Positions 46,410 through 59,165 of a DNA stretch of 64,000 bases are shown here, in pieces. Each line of letters starts with the position of its first letter. The stretch's first letter is position 1. The position numbers were made by a program, and so were the translations under genes. The stretch covers positions 89,581 through 153,580 of the forward strand of contig JBBHKE010003436.1 in NCBI GenBank assembly GCA_037447655.1, read 5' to 3'. Source of the DNA: Zygnema cylindricum. Lineage: Eukaryota; Streptophyta; Zygnematophyceae; Zygnematales; Zygnemataceae. Below the pieces are notes generated by a model. The model ran no database searches. It was not told where the DNA came from and saw only the letters and a program-made list of their open reading frames with translations.

Positions 46410-47411
46410 TGTTGTTTTGAAAAGTCAGTTTCGTGCGTACGAGACAGTTTGCCCGTAACTGCTAATTGGATTGAATATGGTGGTTTGAATAGATTCACGG
46501 ATTGGGGGAGTGAACGGATTGATATAATTAAAGTGACGTAAAATACTCATTGAGTGATGTGAACAAGCTGTGACAAATGGATGGCGGATCGCGAAGCGAT
46601 CCGATGTAAAATAAACGGAATGTTGGAATAGGCGCCGCTAGTACTGCGGAGCTGCGACGCAGTTAAGTCAACGTAGCTGCGGCTATTTGTATGATCCGTA
46701 CGGACAAGCGCAGCCAGCGCAGCCAGCGCAGCCAGCGCAGCTAGCGCAGCTGCGGATAATATGACTAGGATAGATCTCGAGTAATGATGATTGTACGGTA
46801 GTGGTAGCTTAGTAGTTGCTTAGTGGTAGCTTGGTTTCTGACATACGAAAAGTACGGTGTAAATATTATATACAACAGAGGTTTGTCCTTTTGACTAAAT
46901 ATTTTATTAGAGTAGATACAGTACGGCTGGTATGCCTCCGTAATCTGAGTATAACTTGCAGGACTTAGATTATTTTATGTATCACAGTCAAGTTAATCAA
47001 AAGTAATGGCAGACTGTTTTCTGCATCTTTGACCTGTTGGTGTGATCACTCTGATTGGTGCTTTCATATGACCCTTTGTGGAGTTATTCTATCATATAGA
47101 ATATATATGTGTGTGAAGTTTCATTGTATTCCAGTATCTCTGTAAGATTTTGTGAACAGTCTAAGTGGTTAGTTTGTGAAGTTGTCAACTACATTTGGAA
47201 AACTCTGAAGCTTATATCTTCAAGATGCCTAAGTGGATTTGGCTGTAACTTTAAGAGTTTAGAGTGTATATAGTATACTGCATATTGGTGCAGTTTGAGA
47301 TCATTTTGTTTATTTTGGAGTAATCTGTGTCGTCTGAAACACAGCTTTTTTTGAGGTAGTCTATGGGTGTTTCCGTGAGTAATCCATGGCTGAAATAGGC
47401 TATGGACAACA
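46410..47411 (+). repeat. 3' LTR of the gag-only element (1,002 bp)
   Basis: Same sequence as 42871-43853 with few substitutions. It is 19 bp longer, mainly because the CGCAGCCAG unit near 46710-46740 occurs two extra times (18 bp). It ends GGACAACA, followed by TSD TACCT (47412-47416). Confidence 0.95.
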
Positions 47412-48642
47412 TACCTAACTTACACAAACTATTATCGCTAGCATAAATTGTTACCTAACTTACACAAACTTTTAGTGATAACAAGAATTGTTACCTAAAA
47501 TACACAAACAGTTAGCGATAACAAGAATTGTTACTCAAATTACACAAAGTGTTAACGCTAACAAGAATGGTTACCTTACTTACACAAACTGTTAGCGATA
47601 ACAAGAATTGTTACCTAAATTACACAAAAGGTTAGCGATAACAAGAATTGTAATCTAAATTACACTAACAGTTAGCGATAACAATAATTTTTACCTAAAT
47701 TACGCAAACTGTTAACGCTAACAAGAATGGTTACCTAAATTACACAAACAGTTAGCGATAACAAGAATTGTTACTCAAATTACACAAACAGTTAGCGCTA
47801 ACAAGAATGGTTACCTTATTTACGCAAACTGTTAACGATAACAAAAATTGTTACCTAACTTACACAAACTGTTAGAGATAAAAAGAATTGTTACCTTAAT
47901 TACAGAAACTGTTAGCGATAACAAGAATTATTACTCAAATTATACAAATTGTTTGCGCTAACAAAAATGGTTACCTAACTTACAAAAAGTGTTAGCGATT
48001 ACAAAAACTGTCACCTAAATTACACAAACTGTTACCGATAACAAAAATGGTTACCTAACTTACACAAACTGTTAGCAATAACAAGAATGGTTACCTAACT
48101 TACACAAACTATTAGCGACATTAAGAATTGTTACCTAAATTACACAAACTGTTAGCAATAACAAGAATTGTTTCCTAAATTACACAAACTCTTAGCGATA
48201 ACAGGAATTGTAATCTAAATTACACAAACTGTTAGCGCTAACAAGAATGGTTACCTAACTTACACAAACTGTTAGCGAAAACAAGAATTGTTACCTAAAT
48301 TACAGAAATAGTTAGCGATAACAAGAATTGTTACCTAAATTACACAAAGGGTTAGCGATAACAGGAATTGTAATCTAAATAACACAAATTGTTAACGATA
48401 ACAATAATTGTTACTCAAATTACACAAATTGTTAACGCTAACAAGAATGGTTACCTTACTTACACAAACTGTTAGCGATAACAATAATTGTTACTTGAAT
48501 TACACAAACATTTAGCGATAACAAGAATTGTTACCTAAATTACACAAAAGGTTAGCGATAATGAGAATTGTTATCTAAATTACACAAACTCTTATCGATA
48601 ACAATAATTGTTACTCAAATTACACAAACAGTTAGCGCTTAC
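47412..48642 (-). repeat. Satellite array D (continuation of array C, about 31 monomers)
   Basis: Same orientation, with the TTATCGCTAA subtype frequent as in array C; separated from it only by the gag-only element. It ends inside a monomer (GTTAGCGCTTAC) at the border with the next LTR-like segment. Confidence 0.95.
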
Positions 48643-49613
48643 TGTGATTCTGTGACCTCCATTGGTACACAGAATGTCTAGCTTATGTGAAGCCTCTAGG
48701 ATAGTATATGCACTTTTGACTTTGACAATGAATCAGTCCCACCTTGGGACGCAAAATCTCTGACCAATTGCACCCCTGTGTAGCATGGACTCCCTTGAGT
48801 CCGCAGCAAAAAGAATCACTGAATTTGCTCACCTGAGCATTAAGTTATGGTTGACCAAAGTTGGTCTATAAATACAAGTGCACTCTTGGAGAGAGGCTGG
48901 AAAACTAAAAATATTCTAAGTACTAAGCTACCTCTCTAAGCCTACTACTAAGGTACTTCAACCAATCATAATAATGTAAAGTACAAGAAGGTATGGGTAC
49001 CGCTGTACTTCTTGTTCGGCCATAGTACGGCATGGCCGTTCCGCTGACGCGTGTCAGTTCCGGAGCCGTAGTTGCTCCTCCCGTGATATCCGCTACCCAA
49101 CCATATGTTGCCACGTGTCATCCACCGACATCTGGTCCGCAAACCGTCAAACGGCTATTCCGGCATTCCGGCTCCACTGTGAGCCGTTCGATCAGATCTA
49201 AACATTTGTTTTCGTCCGTCAAAAATTAAATGTTAATTCGTATATTTCGTGCGGTCCTGAATTCGTGCGGACCGGTATGTTTCCATGCATAAATCGTCCT
49301 GTAATTAGTTAAATGAAATGTCCGGCGCGGTATGGCATTAAATAAATATCGCGCCATATTCATTTATCGATTTCTTCAAGACTTACCAGATAAGGCGCGC
49401 GGCTAGTCCGTACGGTTATCATCCAGAGGTCATTGAATCAAGTCCCTCAAGTGGCAGTTATATTTTGCAGAAAAACTGTACCGGAAGATCTGCCTGTCTC
49501 TTTTAGCTGCAGCAGGCAGCCATGGCTGTCTGCAGGTCCACAGTGACTGCGACAAGTATGAGGGCTGTAGTAAGTCCACAAGAAAGACGACAAAATACCT
49601 CTCTTTTCAACAC
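48643..49613 (-). repeat. Reverse-strand LTR (family C) and associated sequence
   Basis: The reverse-strand LTR start TGTTGAAAAGAGAGG at 49613 follows a polypurine tract. The body has TTCGTGCGGT repeats (about 49248-49275) shared with 24869-25487. The far end is uncertain. A simple reading gives the end at 48643 (...GAATCACA), where ATGGAGGTCACAGAATCACA would continue in phase into CAG-GTT-ATG. Alternatively the LTR ends nearer 49100, where a reverse frame (49114-48923) has a Gag-like YYDWLKYL. In + orientation GGTCTATAAATAC (48871-48883) looks like a TATA box, so a second, oppositely oriented regulatory piece may be present. Confidence 0.6.
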
Positions 49614-49621
49614 TCCCGTTA
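49614..49621 (-). other. Polypurine tract, reverse strand
   Basis: AACGGGAG read on the reverse strand, directly before TGTTGAAAAG, in the expected place between RNase H and the 3' LTR. Confidence 0.6.
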
Positions 49622-49632
49622 TTTTCTAGTCT

Positions 49633-50264
49633 ATCTTTTGCTTCAGTCCACACTTCTCCCTACAAAATATCAATTTAGGAGAAGGGACTGGTTTAGTCAT
49701 CATATCTGCTACCATCTCACCATCTGGTCTATATTCCAAACTAATAATTTTATTCTCAACTTTCTCCCTAACAAAGCTCTAACGAATATCCATGTGTTTT
49801 GCTTTAAAATGATCTTTAGGGTTTGCCGCAATTGCAATCGCAGCTTGATTGTCACAAAATATCTTTTGTACTCCATTCTTCATGTATCCCTATTCTTGAA
49901 GCAAAGACTTCACCCACATTAACTCTTTCCCAGCTGAACAAGAGGCCATATACTTAGCCTCCATGGCGGACTGAGCAATGACCTTTTGTTGCTTACTGCT
50001 CCAACAGCAAGCTCCATTCCCAACATACAACACATACCCAGAAGTACACCTCCTCATCGGAGCATCCCCATAACTGGCATCACTCCAAGTTGTGATGTCA
50101 GTATTATCCCCTCCCAGATGCAACCACAAATCTCTAGTTCCTACCAAATACCGCATGACCCTTTTGGCTGCTTCCCAATCTTTTTTTCTAGGATCATTCA
50201 GACTCCTACTTAATACTCCCACAGCTGTAGCTATATTAGGACGAGTACAGTTCATAAAGTAGAT
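49633..50264 (-). pseudogene. Copia RNase H and Pol C-terminus (family C), cut by the assembly gap
   Basis: Read from 50255: MNCTRPNIATAVGVLSRS, RVMRYLVGTRDLWLHLGGDN, TTWSDASYGDAPMRRCTSGY, SSKQQKVIAQSAMEA, KELMWVKSLLQE. After TAG codons it continues with CDNQAAIAIAANPKDHFKAK, SFVREKVENKI and VADMMTKPV. This is the RNase H domain and the typical copia C-terminus. The upstream part of pol would lie beyond the N run. Close to the fragment at 22330-23163. Confidence 0.88.
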
Positions 50265-50274
50265 NNNNNNNNNN
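50265..50274. other. Assembly gap (10 N)
   Basis: Ten N bases separate the reverse-strand pol from a different 40-bp satellite. Gap size is probably arbitrary, so the two sides need not be neighbours. Confidence 0.99.
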
Positions 50275-50463
50275 GATTGTCAAACACATTCAATCCATTG
50301 TTAAGGACAATCGCGATTGCCAAACACATTAAATCTATTGGTAAGCACAATCGCGATTGTTTAACACATTAAATCTATTGTTAAGCACAATCGCGATTAT
50401 CAAACACATTCAATCCATTTTTAAGGATAATCGCAATGTCAAATACATTAAATCCATTGTCAA
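50275..50463 (+). repeat. Second satellite, 40-bp monomer of different sequence (4.7 copies)
   Basis: Monomers 50275-50314, 50315-50354, 50355-50394 and 50395-50434 are each exactly 40 bp, then a partial one of about 29 bp runs into array E. Monomer boundaries create ACAATCGCGATTGT, a perfect 14-bp palindrome (50348-50361). Other conserved parts are AAACACATT, AATCCATTGTTAAG and AATCTATTG. Not detectably the same sequence as the main satellite. It starts at the assembly gap, so the true array may be longer. Confidence 0.93.
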
Positions 50464-52984
50464 ACCGTTAGCGCTAACAGGAATTGTTACCTAACTTACA
50501 CAAACTGTTAGCACTAACAAGAATTGTTACCTAACATACACAAACCCTTTGCGCTAACATGAATTGTAACCTAACTTACACAAACTGTTAGCGCTAACAT
50601 AAATTGTTTACTAACTTACACAAATTGTTAGCGCTAACAAGAATTGTTATCGCTAACAGGAATTGTTATCTAAATTACACAAACTATTAGCGCTAAGAGG
50701 AATTGTTACCTAAATTCCATAAACTGTAACGCTAACAGGAATTGTAACCTAACTTACACAAACTATTAGCGCTAACTAGAATTGTTATCGCTAATTGGAA
50801 TTGTTATCAAAATTACACAAACTGTTTGCGCTAATAGGAATTGTTATCTAAATTACACAAACTGTTAGCGCTAACAATAATTTTTATTGCTAATAGGAAT
50901 TGTTATCTAAATTACACAAACTGTTTGCGCTAACATGAATTGGTACCTTTCTAACACAAACTGTTAGCGCTAACATGAATTGTTACCTTACTTACACAAA
51001 CGGTTAGCTCTAACAAGAATTGTAACCTAACTTACACAAACTGTTAGCGCTAACAGGAATTGTTACCTAACTTACACAAACTGTTAGCGCTAACAAGAGT
51101 TGTTACCTAACTTACACAAACTATAAGCGCTAAAAAAAATTGTTATCGCTAACAGGAATTGTTACCTAACTTACACAAACTATTAGCGCTACCAGAAATT
51201 GTTACCTAACTTATACAAACTGTTGACGCTAAAAAGAATTGTTATCGCTAACAAAAATTGTTACCTAAATTACATAATCTGTAACGCTAACAGGAATTGT
51301 TATCTAAATAACACAAATTGTTTGCGCTAACACGAATGGTTATCTTAATTACACAAACTGTTAGCGCTAACAAGAATTGTTACCTAACTTACACAAACTG
51401 TTAGCGGTAACAAGAATTTTTATCGCTAACAGGAATTGTTATCTAAATTACACAAACTGTTAGCGCTAACAAGAATTATTATCTAAATTACACAAACTGT
51501 TAGCGCTAACATGAATTGTTACTTAACTTACACAAACTGTTAGTGCTAACAAAAATTGTTACCTAACTTACACAAACTGTTAGCGCTAACAGGAATTGTT
51601 ACCTTTCTTACACAAAATGTTAGCGCTAACAAGAATTGTTACCTTACTTAAACAAACTGTTTGCGCTAACAAGAATTGTTACCTTACTTACACAAACTGT
51701 TACCGCTAACAAGAATTGTTACCTTACTTACACAAACAGTTAGCACTAATAGGAATTGTTACCTAATTTACACAAACTGTTAGAGCTAACAGGAATTGTT
51801 ACCTAACTTACACAAATTGTTAGCGCTAACAAAAATTGTTTCCTAACTTACACAAACTGTTAGCGCTAACAAGAATTGTTACCCAAATTACATAAACTGT
51901 TAGCGCTAACAGGTATTGTTACCTAACTTACACAAATTGTTAGCGCTAACAATAATTGTTATTGCTAATAGGAATTGTTATCTTAATTACACAAACTTTT
52001 TGCGCTAACAGGAATTGTTACCTTACTTACACAAACGGTTAGCTAACAAGATATGTTACCTAACTTACACAAACTATTACTGCTAAAAAGAATTGTTATC
52101 GCTAAGAGGAATTTTTACCTAACTTACACAAACTATTAGCGCTAACAGAAATTGTTACCTAACTTATACAAACCGTTAGCGCTAAAAAGAATTGTTATCG
52201 CTAACAAGAATTGTTACCTAAATTACATAAACTGTAGCGCTAACAGGAATAGTTATCTAAATTACACAAATTGTTAGGGCTAACAAGAATTGTTACCTAA
52301 TTTACACAAACTGTTAGCGCTAACAAGAATTGTTACCTAACTTATATAAACAGTTAGCGGTAACAAGAATTTTTATCGCTAACAGGAATTGTTATCTAAA
52401 TTACACAAACTGTTAGTGCTAACAAAAATTGTTATCTAAATTACACAAACTGTTAGGGATAACAGGAATTGTTACCTAACTTACACAAACTGTTAGCGCT
52501 AACAAGAATTGTTACCTAACTTACACAAACTAGTAGCGCTAACAGAAATTGTTACCTAACTTACACAAACTATAAGCGCTAAAAAGAATTGTTATCGCTA
52601 ATAGGAATTGTTATCTAAATTACAAAGACTCTTTGGGATAACATGAATTGTTACCTTTCTTACACAAACTATTAACGCTAACAGGAATTGTTACCTTTCT
52701 TACACAAACGTTTAGCGCTAACAGGAATTAAAACCTAACTTACACAAACTGTTAGCGCTAACAGGAATTGTTATTTAAATTACACAAACAGTTAGCGCTA
52801 GCAAAAATTGTTATCTAAATTACACAAACTGTTAAGGCTAACACAAAAATTGTTACCTAACTTACACAAACTGTTAGCGCTAACAAGAATTGTTACCTAA
52901 ATTACATAAACTGTAAAGCTAATAGGAATTATAACCTAACTTACACAAACTATTAGCGCTAACAGGAATTGTTATCTAAATTAC

Positions 52985-53260
52985 ACAAACTGTTGGCTAA
53001 AAATTGTTATAAATAGAGGGTGTTACCTAATACAAACTATTAGTGTAGATTATTACTAACTTACGAGGCGTATGAGGTTTACTGGCTTACCATTTGTTAA
53101 ACTAGTGGTTACCAACCCCACAAATTTGTGGATCTATAAATTATACCTAATACACCAACATTGGCTAACAAGACTTGTAACCTTACGCAAAAGGTTAGCG
53201 CCGGGGTGTTACCTAATTTACACAAACGTTAGAGCCAGGTGTTACCTAACTTACACAAAC
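52985..53260. other. Noisy satellite block 1
   Basis: The satellite is recognisable (GTTACCTAA, TTACACAAAC) but spacing is lost through many small indels. Clean monomers resume abruptly. Confidence 0.7.
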
Positions 53261-53708
53261 CGTTTGCGCTAACAAGAATTGTTACCTAACTTACACAAAC
53301 TGTTAGCGCTAACAAGAATATTTATCGCTAACAGGAATTGTTATCTAAATTCCATAAACTGTAACGATAATAGGAATTGTTACCTAACTTACACAAACTA
53401 TTAGCGCTAACAAGAATTGTTTTTCGCTAATTGGAATTGTTATCAAAATTTTACAAACTGTTAGCGCTAACAGGTATTGTTACCTAACTTACACAAACTG
53501 TTAGCGCTAACAATAATTTTTATTGTTAATAGGAATTGTTATCTAAATTACACAAACTGTTTGCGCTAACATGAATTGTTACCTTTCTTACACAAACTAT
53601 TAGCGCTAACAGGAATTGTTACCATACTTACACAAACAGTTAGCGATAACAAGAATTGTAACCTAACTTACACAAACTATTAGCGGTAATAAGAGTTGTT
53701 ACCTAACT

Positions 53709-54860
53709 TACAAAGCTACATTGGCTAAGATGTCATTACCTAACTTACACACAGGCTACATTGGCTAAAAGATTATTCGCTAAACGAAATTATTTACCTA
53801 ACTTATACAAGTAGCTTAAAAGAATTGTTATCAGCTAACACAAATTCGTATACCTAAATTACATAAAGGCTGTAGCATTAAAGAGATTATTATCTAAATT
53901 ACGGTGTTTTACACTAACACGAGATGGTTATCTTAATTACACAAGTGGTAGTCTAACAAAATTGTTACTTAACTTGGTAAATTAAAGCGCTAACCGAGAT
54001 TGTTACATTTCTTACACAAAATGTTAAGTAACAAAATTGTTACCTAGCCAAACTGCTTGTACAACAAAATTGTTACCTTACTTACACAAACTATTCAACA
54101 AATTGTTACCTTACTTACCAAAGTTAGCACTAATAGGAATTGTTACCTAATTTACACAAGAACATTGGGGTAACAAAATTGTTACCTAACTTACACAAAT
54201 TGATTGGCTAACAAAATTGTTTGCAACTTACACCAAACCGTTAAACAACAAGGAATTCAATTACCAAATTACATAAACTATAGCGGCTAATAGAATTATA
54301 CCTACCTTAACACAGAGCTATTAGCCGATATATGATCATTGTTATCACAAGAATTACAAACGTTAGCTAAAGGATTGTTAGCTACCGAGTGGAATACTAA
54401 CCTAAGCTTGCAAACAGTTAGCTATGAACTTGTTACCTAACCCCATTGTTAGGCCCTAAAGGGAATGTTAACTAACTTTACAAAATTTGTGGGCTAGCGG
54501 CTGATCTTAACACACAAACTTTTAGCGTAACAAGGTGTTACCTAAATTACATAACTATAGCTAATAGGATTTTACCTAACTTACAAACTATTAGGCCTAT
54601 GCGAGTTGTTATCTAAAGTGCACAGTTGTTAAGCGCTAACCACGAGATGGTTATCTAAATTGCAAGCCCGGATTAAGCCTTCGCGAGGTGTTACCTAACC
54701 TGAAGCTACAAATTGCGCTAACAGAAGGTTGTTCACCTAACATACACAAACCGTTCTAGCTTACATGAATTGTTACCTAACTTACACAAACATTGGCTAA
54801 GCATATGTTACTAACTTACAGGTGTTAGGCCAAGGTAATGTTATCAGCTAACGAGAATTA
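53709..54860. other. Noisy satellite block 2
   Basis: As block 1. The palindrome core is repeatedly reduced to forms such as ATTGGCTAA or TTAGCTAAC, while CCTAACTTACACAA survives. Confidence 0.7.
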
Positions 54861-55414
54861 TTATCTAAATTACACAAACTATTAGCGCTAAGAGGAATTG
54901 TTACCTAAATTCCATAAAACGTAGCGCTAATGGAGGAATTAAACCTCTTACAAGCTATTATGGCCTAACAAGAATTGTTATCGCTAATTGGAATTGTTAT
55001 CAAAATTACACAAACTGTTTGCGCTAATAGGAATTGTTATCTAAATTACACAAACTGTTTGTTTTAACAGGAATTTTTACCTTACTTACACAAACGGTTA
55101 GCGCTAACAAGATATGTTACCTAACTTACACAAACTGTTACCGCTAAAAAGAATTGTTATCGCTAACAGGAATTGTTACCTAACTTACACAAACTATTAG
55201 CGCTAACAGAAATTGTTACCTAACTTATACAAACCGTTAGCGCTAAAAAGAATTGTTATCGCTAACAAAAATTGTTACCTAAATTACATAAACTGTAACG
55301 CTAACAGGAATAGTTATCTAAATTACACAAATTGTTAGGGCTAACAGGAATTGTTACCTAACTTACACAAACTGTTAGCGCTTACAAGAATTGTTACCTA
55401 ACTTATATAAACAG

Positions 55415-56215
55415 TTAGCGGAACAAGACTTTATCGCTAATGACTAAATTACCAAACTGTTAGCGCTAACAAGAATTGTTTCAAATACAAACTGCTAATG
55501 GAATTGTTACCAACTTACAGCTATTGGCTATGAGGAATTGTTACCTAACTTACAAACTAGTAGCTAACAGGGAACCAACTTACATAAATTGTTTGAGCTA
55601 ACAATAATCATATCACTAATGAATTGTTTCACAAAAGGAAAGCTTGGGATGCCACTTATTCACCTTTCTTAACAAACTTGCGCTCGCGGGGTGTTACCTT
55701 CATTTACAAGCGCTATAAGTGAACCTAACTTACACAAACTATTATTAGCAGGTATTTAAATTACACAATACTAACAAAATTGTTATCTAAATTACAAAAT
55801 ATTTATGGCTTCTAAAAATTGTTACCTAGCTTACACAGTATTAAGCTATGAAATTGTACCCCAAATTACATAAACCTTACAATAGAATTATTCCTAACTT
55901 CGCACACACAAACTATTAAGCTAAATTGCGCCAAAATTACCGACCCAGCCTAAAGTTAGTATAATTAACTTACAATTACCTGGCAAGCAACAATAACTTA
56001 CCCAACCTACACAAAACATTAGTATTTGATGAAAATAAACCGGCAATTTGGCCCACTTACACAAGTGTTGGCCGAGGATTGTTACCTAACTTACACAAAG
56101 TATTGGAATTGTTACCTTACTTACTGATGGGTTAAACAAGCGAGTTGTAACCTAATTTACCAAAGCTGTTAGCTACAGAATTGTTACCTAACCCACACAA
56201 GCCACTAAAGATTTG
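55415..56215. other. Noisy satellite block 3
   Basis: Same pattern; units are shortened and the 40-bp register is lost. Confidence 0.7.
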
Positions 56216-56914
56216 GTTACCTAACTTACACAAACTGTTAGCGCTAACAAAAATTGTTATCGCTAACAGGAATTGTTATCTAAATTACACAAACTATTAG
56301 CGCTAATAGGAATTGTTATCTAAATTCCATAAACTGTAACGATAATAGGAATTGTTACCTAACTTACACAAACTATTAGCGTTAACAAGAATTGTTATCG
56401 CTAATTGGAATTGTTATCAAAATTACACAAACTGTTAGCGCTAATAGGTATTGTTACCTAACTTACACAAACTGTTACCGCTAACAATAATTTTTATTGC
56501 TAATAGGAATTGTTATCTAAATTACACAAACTGTTTGCGCTAACATGAATTGTTACCTTCCTTACACAAACTATTAGCGCTAACAGGAATTGTTACCTTA
56601 CTTACACAAATGGTTAGCGCTAACAAGAATTGTAACCTAACTTACACAAACTGTTAGCGCTAATAAGAGTTGTTACCTAACTTACACAAACTGTTAGCGC
56701 TAACAAGATATGTTACCTAACTTACACAAACTGTTACCGCTAAAAAGAATTGTTATCGCTAACAGAAATTGTTACCTAACTTATACAAACTGTTAGCGCT
56801 AAAAAGAATTGTTATCGCTAACACAAATTGTTACCTAAATTACATAAACTGTAACGCTAACAGGAATTGTTATCTAAATTACACAAATTGTTTGCGCTAA
56901 CACGAATGGTTATC

Positions 56915-57540
56915 GTATTACAATATGGCAACACAATTTGTTGCTAACTACCTTTTTAAGCGTAACAAGAATTTTATACCAGATTGTTATATAAATTACT
57001 CAAGTACGGTAACAAAATTATTATCTAAATTACACAATAACGGTAACATGAATTGTTGCCAATACACAATTACTCTCAAAATTGTTACCAATTAACAAGC
57101 TATTAAGCATTGATTACCTTTCTTACACAAATTGTTAGTAACGAGGTGCTATCACTACCGAATTGTTATCTAAATATGGTGTTCTTACCTAACTTACCTG
57201 GGTGTAACAAACTGATAATTTAGTGCTAATAGGAATTGTTACCTCTTACACAAACTGTTAGTAACATGGTTACCTTCCCACATAACATTTAAGGAATTGT
57301 TAACCTAACTTACACAAATTGTTAGCGCTAACAAGAATTTATCTAAATTACTAACGTTAGGCATAGTGTATCTAAATACACAACAGAATACTGTTACCTA
57401 ACTTACACAAGCGTGGCGTAACAAGAATTGTTACCTAACTTACACAAAATGAAGTGTTACCTAATTACATAAAGCGCTAACAATAAATATGCTTGGGAAT
57501 TGTTATCTAAATTTCACCATTGCTGGGATAACAATTATTA
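56915..57540. other. Noisy satellite block 4
   Basis: Same pattern, with short islands of perfect monomer. Confidence 0.7.
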
Positions 57541-58424
57541 CCTTTCTTACACAAACTGTTAGCGCTAACATGAATTGTTACCTTCCTTACACAAACATTT
57601 AGCGCTAACAGGAATTGTAACCTAACTTACACAAACTGTTAGCGCTAACACGAATTGTTATCTAAATTACACGAACTGTTAGCGCTAACAAGAATTGTTA
57701 TCTAAATTACACAAACTGTTAGGGCTAACAGGAATTGTTACCTTTTTTACACAAACTGTTAGCGCTAACAAGAATTGTTACTTTCCTTACACAAACGTTT
57801 AGCGCTAACAGGAATTGTAACCTAACTTACACAAACTGTTAGCGCTTACAGGAATTGTTATCTAAATTACACGAACTGTTAGCGCTAACAAGAATTGTTA
57901 TCTAAATTACACAAACTGTTATGGCTAACAGGAATTGTTACCTAACTTACACAAACTGTTAGCGCTAAAAAGAATTGTTATCGCTAATAGGAATTGTTAT
58001 CTAAATTACACAGACTGTTTGGGATAACATGAATTGTTACCTTTCTTACACAAATTGTTAGCGCTAACAGGAATTGTTACCTTCTTTACACAAACATTTA
58101 GCGCTAACAGGAATTGTAACCTAACTTACACAAACTTTTAGCGCTAACACGAATTGTTATCTAAATTACACGAACAGTTAGCGCTAACAAGAATTGTTAT
58201 CTAAATTACACAAACTGTTAGGGCTAACAGGAATTGTTACCTAACTTACACAAACTGTTAGCGCTAACAGAAATTGTTACCTAACTTACATAAACTGTTT
58301 GAGCTAACAATAATTGTTATCGCTTATAGGAATTGTTATCTAAATTTCACAGACTGTTTGGGATAACATGAATTGTTACCTTTCTTACACAAACTGTTAG
58401 CGCTAACAGGAATTGTTACCTTCC

Positions 58425-59165
58425 ACGGTTTAGCTAGCGGTGTAGCCTAACTTACCTATTTTAGGCGGCTTACGAATACATCCAAATTACCGCAGTTATT
58501 GGCAAATTATCTAAATTACACAAACTATTATGCTAATGTTACCTAACACAAGCTGTTGGCCAATAAAATTGTTACCTTACTTAAACTGTTAACGTAACAA
58601 GATGTGTTACCTAACTTACACAAAGTACTTCCAAAAGGGTGTTATGGCTAAAGGAATTGTTGCTAGCGGAACAAACTATTGGTGCTGGAAATTGTTACCT
58701 AACACACACCGGTGAAGGGTGTTACCTAACTTACCAAACATTAAGCTAGCGATTGTACTAACACACAAACTTAGCTAACAAGTTACCTAAATTACATAAA
58801 CCTAATGCTAATAGGGAATTATTACCTAATTACTGAGCTATTGGCTAAGTTATTTATTAAATTACCAAAGCTTAAGCTAACGAATGGTTATCTAAATTAC
58901 ACAAGCTAGCAAACATAAATTGTTACCTAACTTACACAAGCTATTACGTAACAAGATATGTTACCTAACTTACAAAGCATTGCAGCTAAAAGAATTGTTA
59001 TCGCTAAAAGATTGTTACCTAGCAGACAAACTATTAGCTACTTGAGGTGTTACCTAGCACACCTGTTCACTGAATGTTACATAACCACAATTTGTTTGAG
59101 CTACAGAATTGTTGTCTTAATAACACAAATTGTTAGCTGCGATAATTGTTACCATACAAACTTTT
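58425..59165. other. Noisy satellite block 5
   Basis: Same pattern. The 69-codon frame at 58958-59167 lies in this noise and is not a gene. Confidence 0.7.

Larger units (their letters stand above)
42871..47411 (+). mobile_element. Gag-only LTR retrotransposon (TR-GAG-like) inserted in the satellite
   Basis: 4,541 bp with LTRs 42871-43853 and 46410-47411, ends TGTTG...CAACA, a primer binding site, a polypurine tract and TSD TACCT. The 2.56-kb internal region encodes Gag with a long charged extension but no protease, integrase, reverse transcriptase or RNase H. Structure matches non-autonomous TR-GAG elements, which need enzymes from an autonomous partner in trans. Shared LTR ends, PBS and polypurine tract with E1-E3 and E5 make that family a plausible helper. 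Confidence 0.92.

Noticed and set aside
48923-49229. Frames on both strands at 48923-49229 as host genes
   Set aside because: Lie in an LTR-related segment. The reverse frame has at most a Gag-start resemblance and is already noted there.
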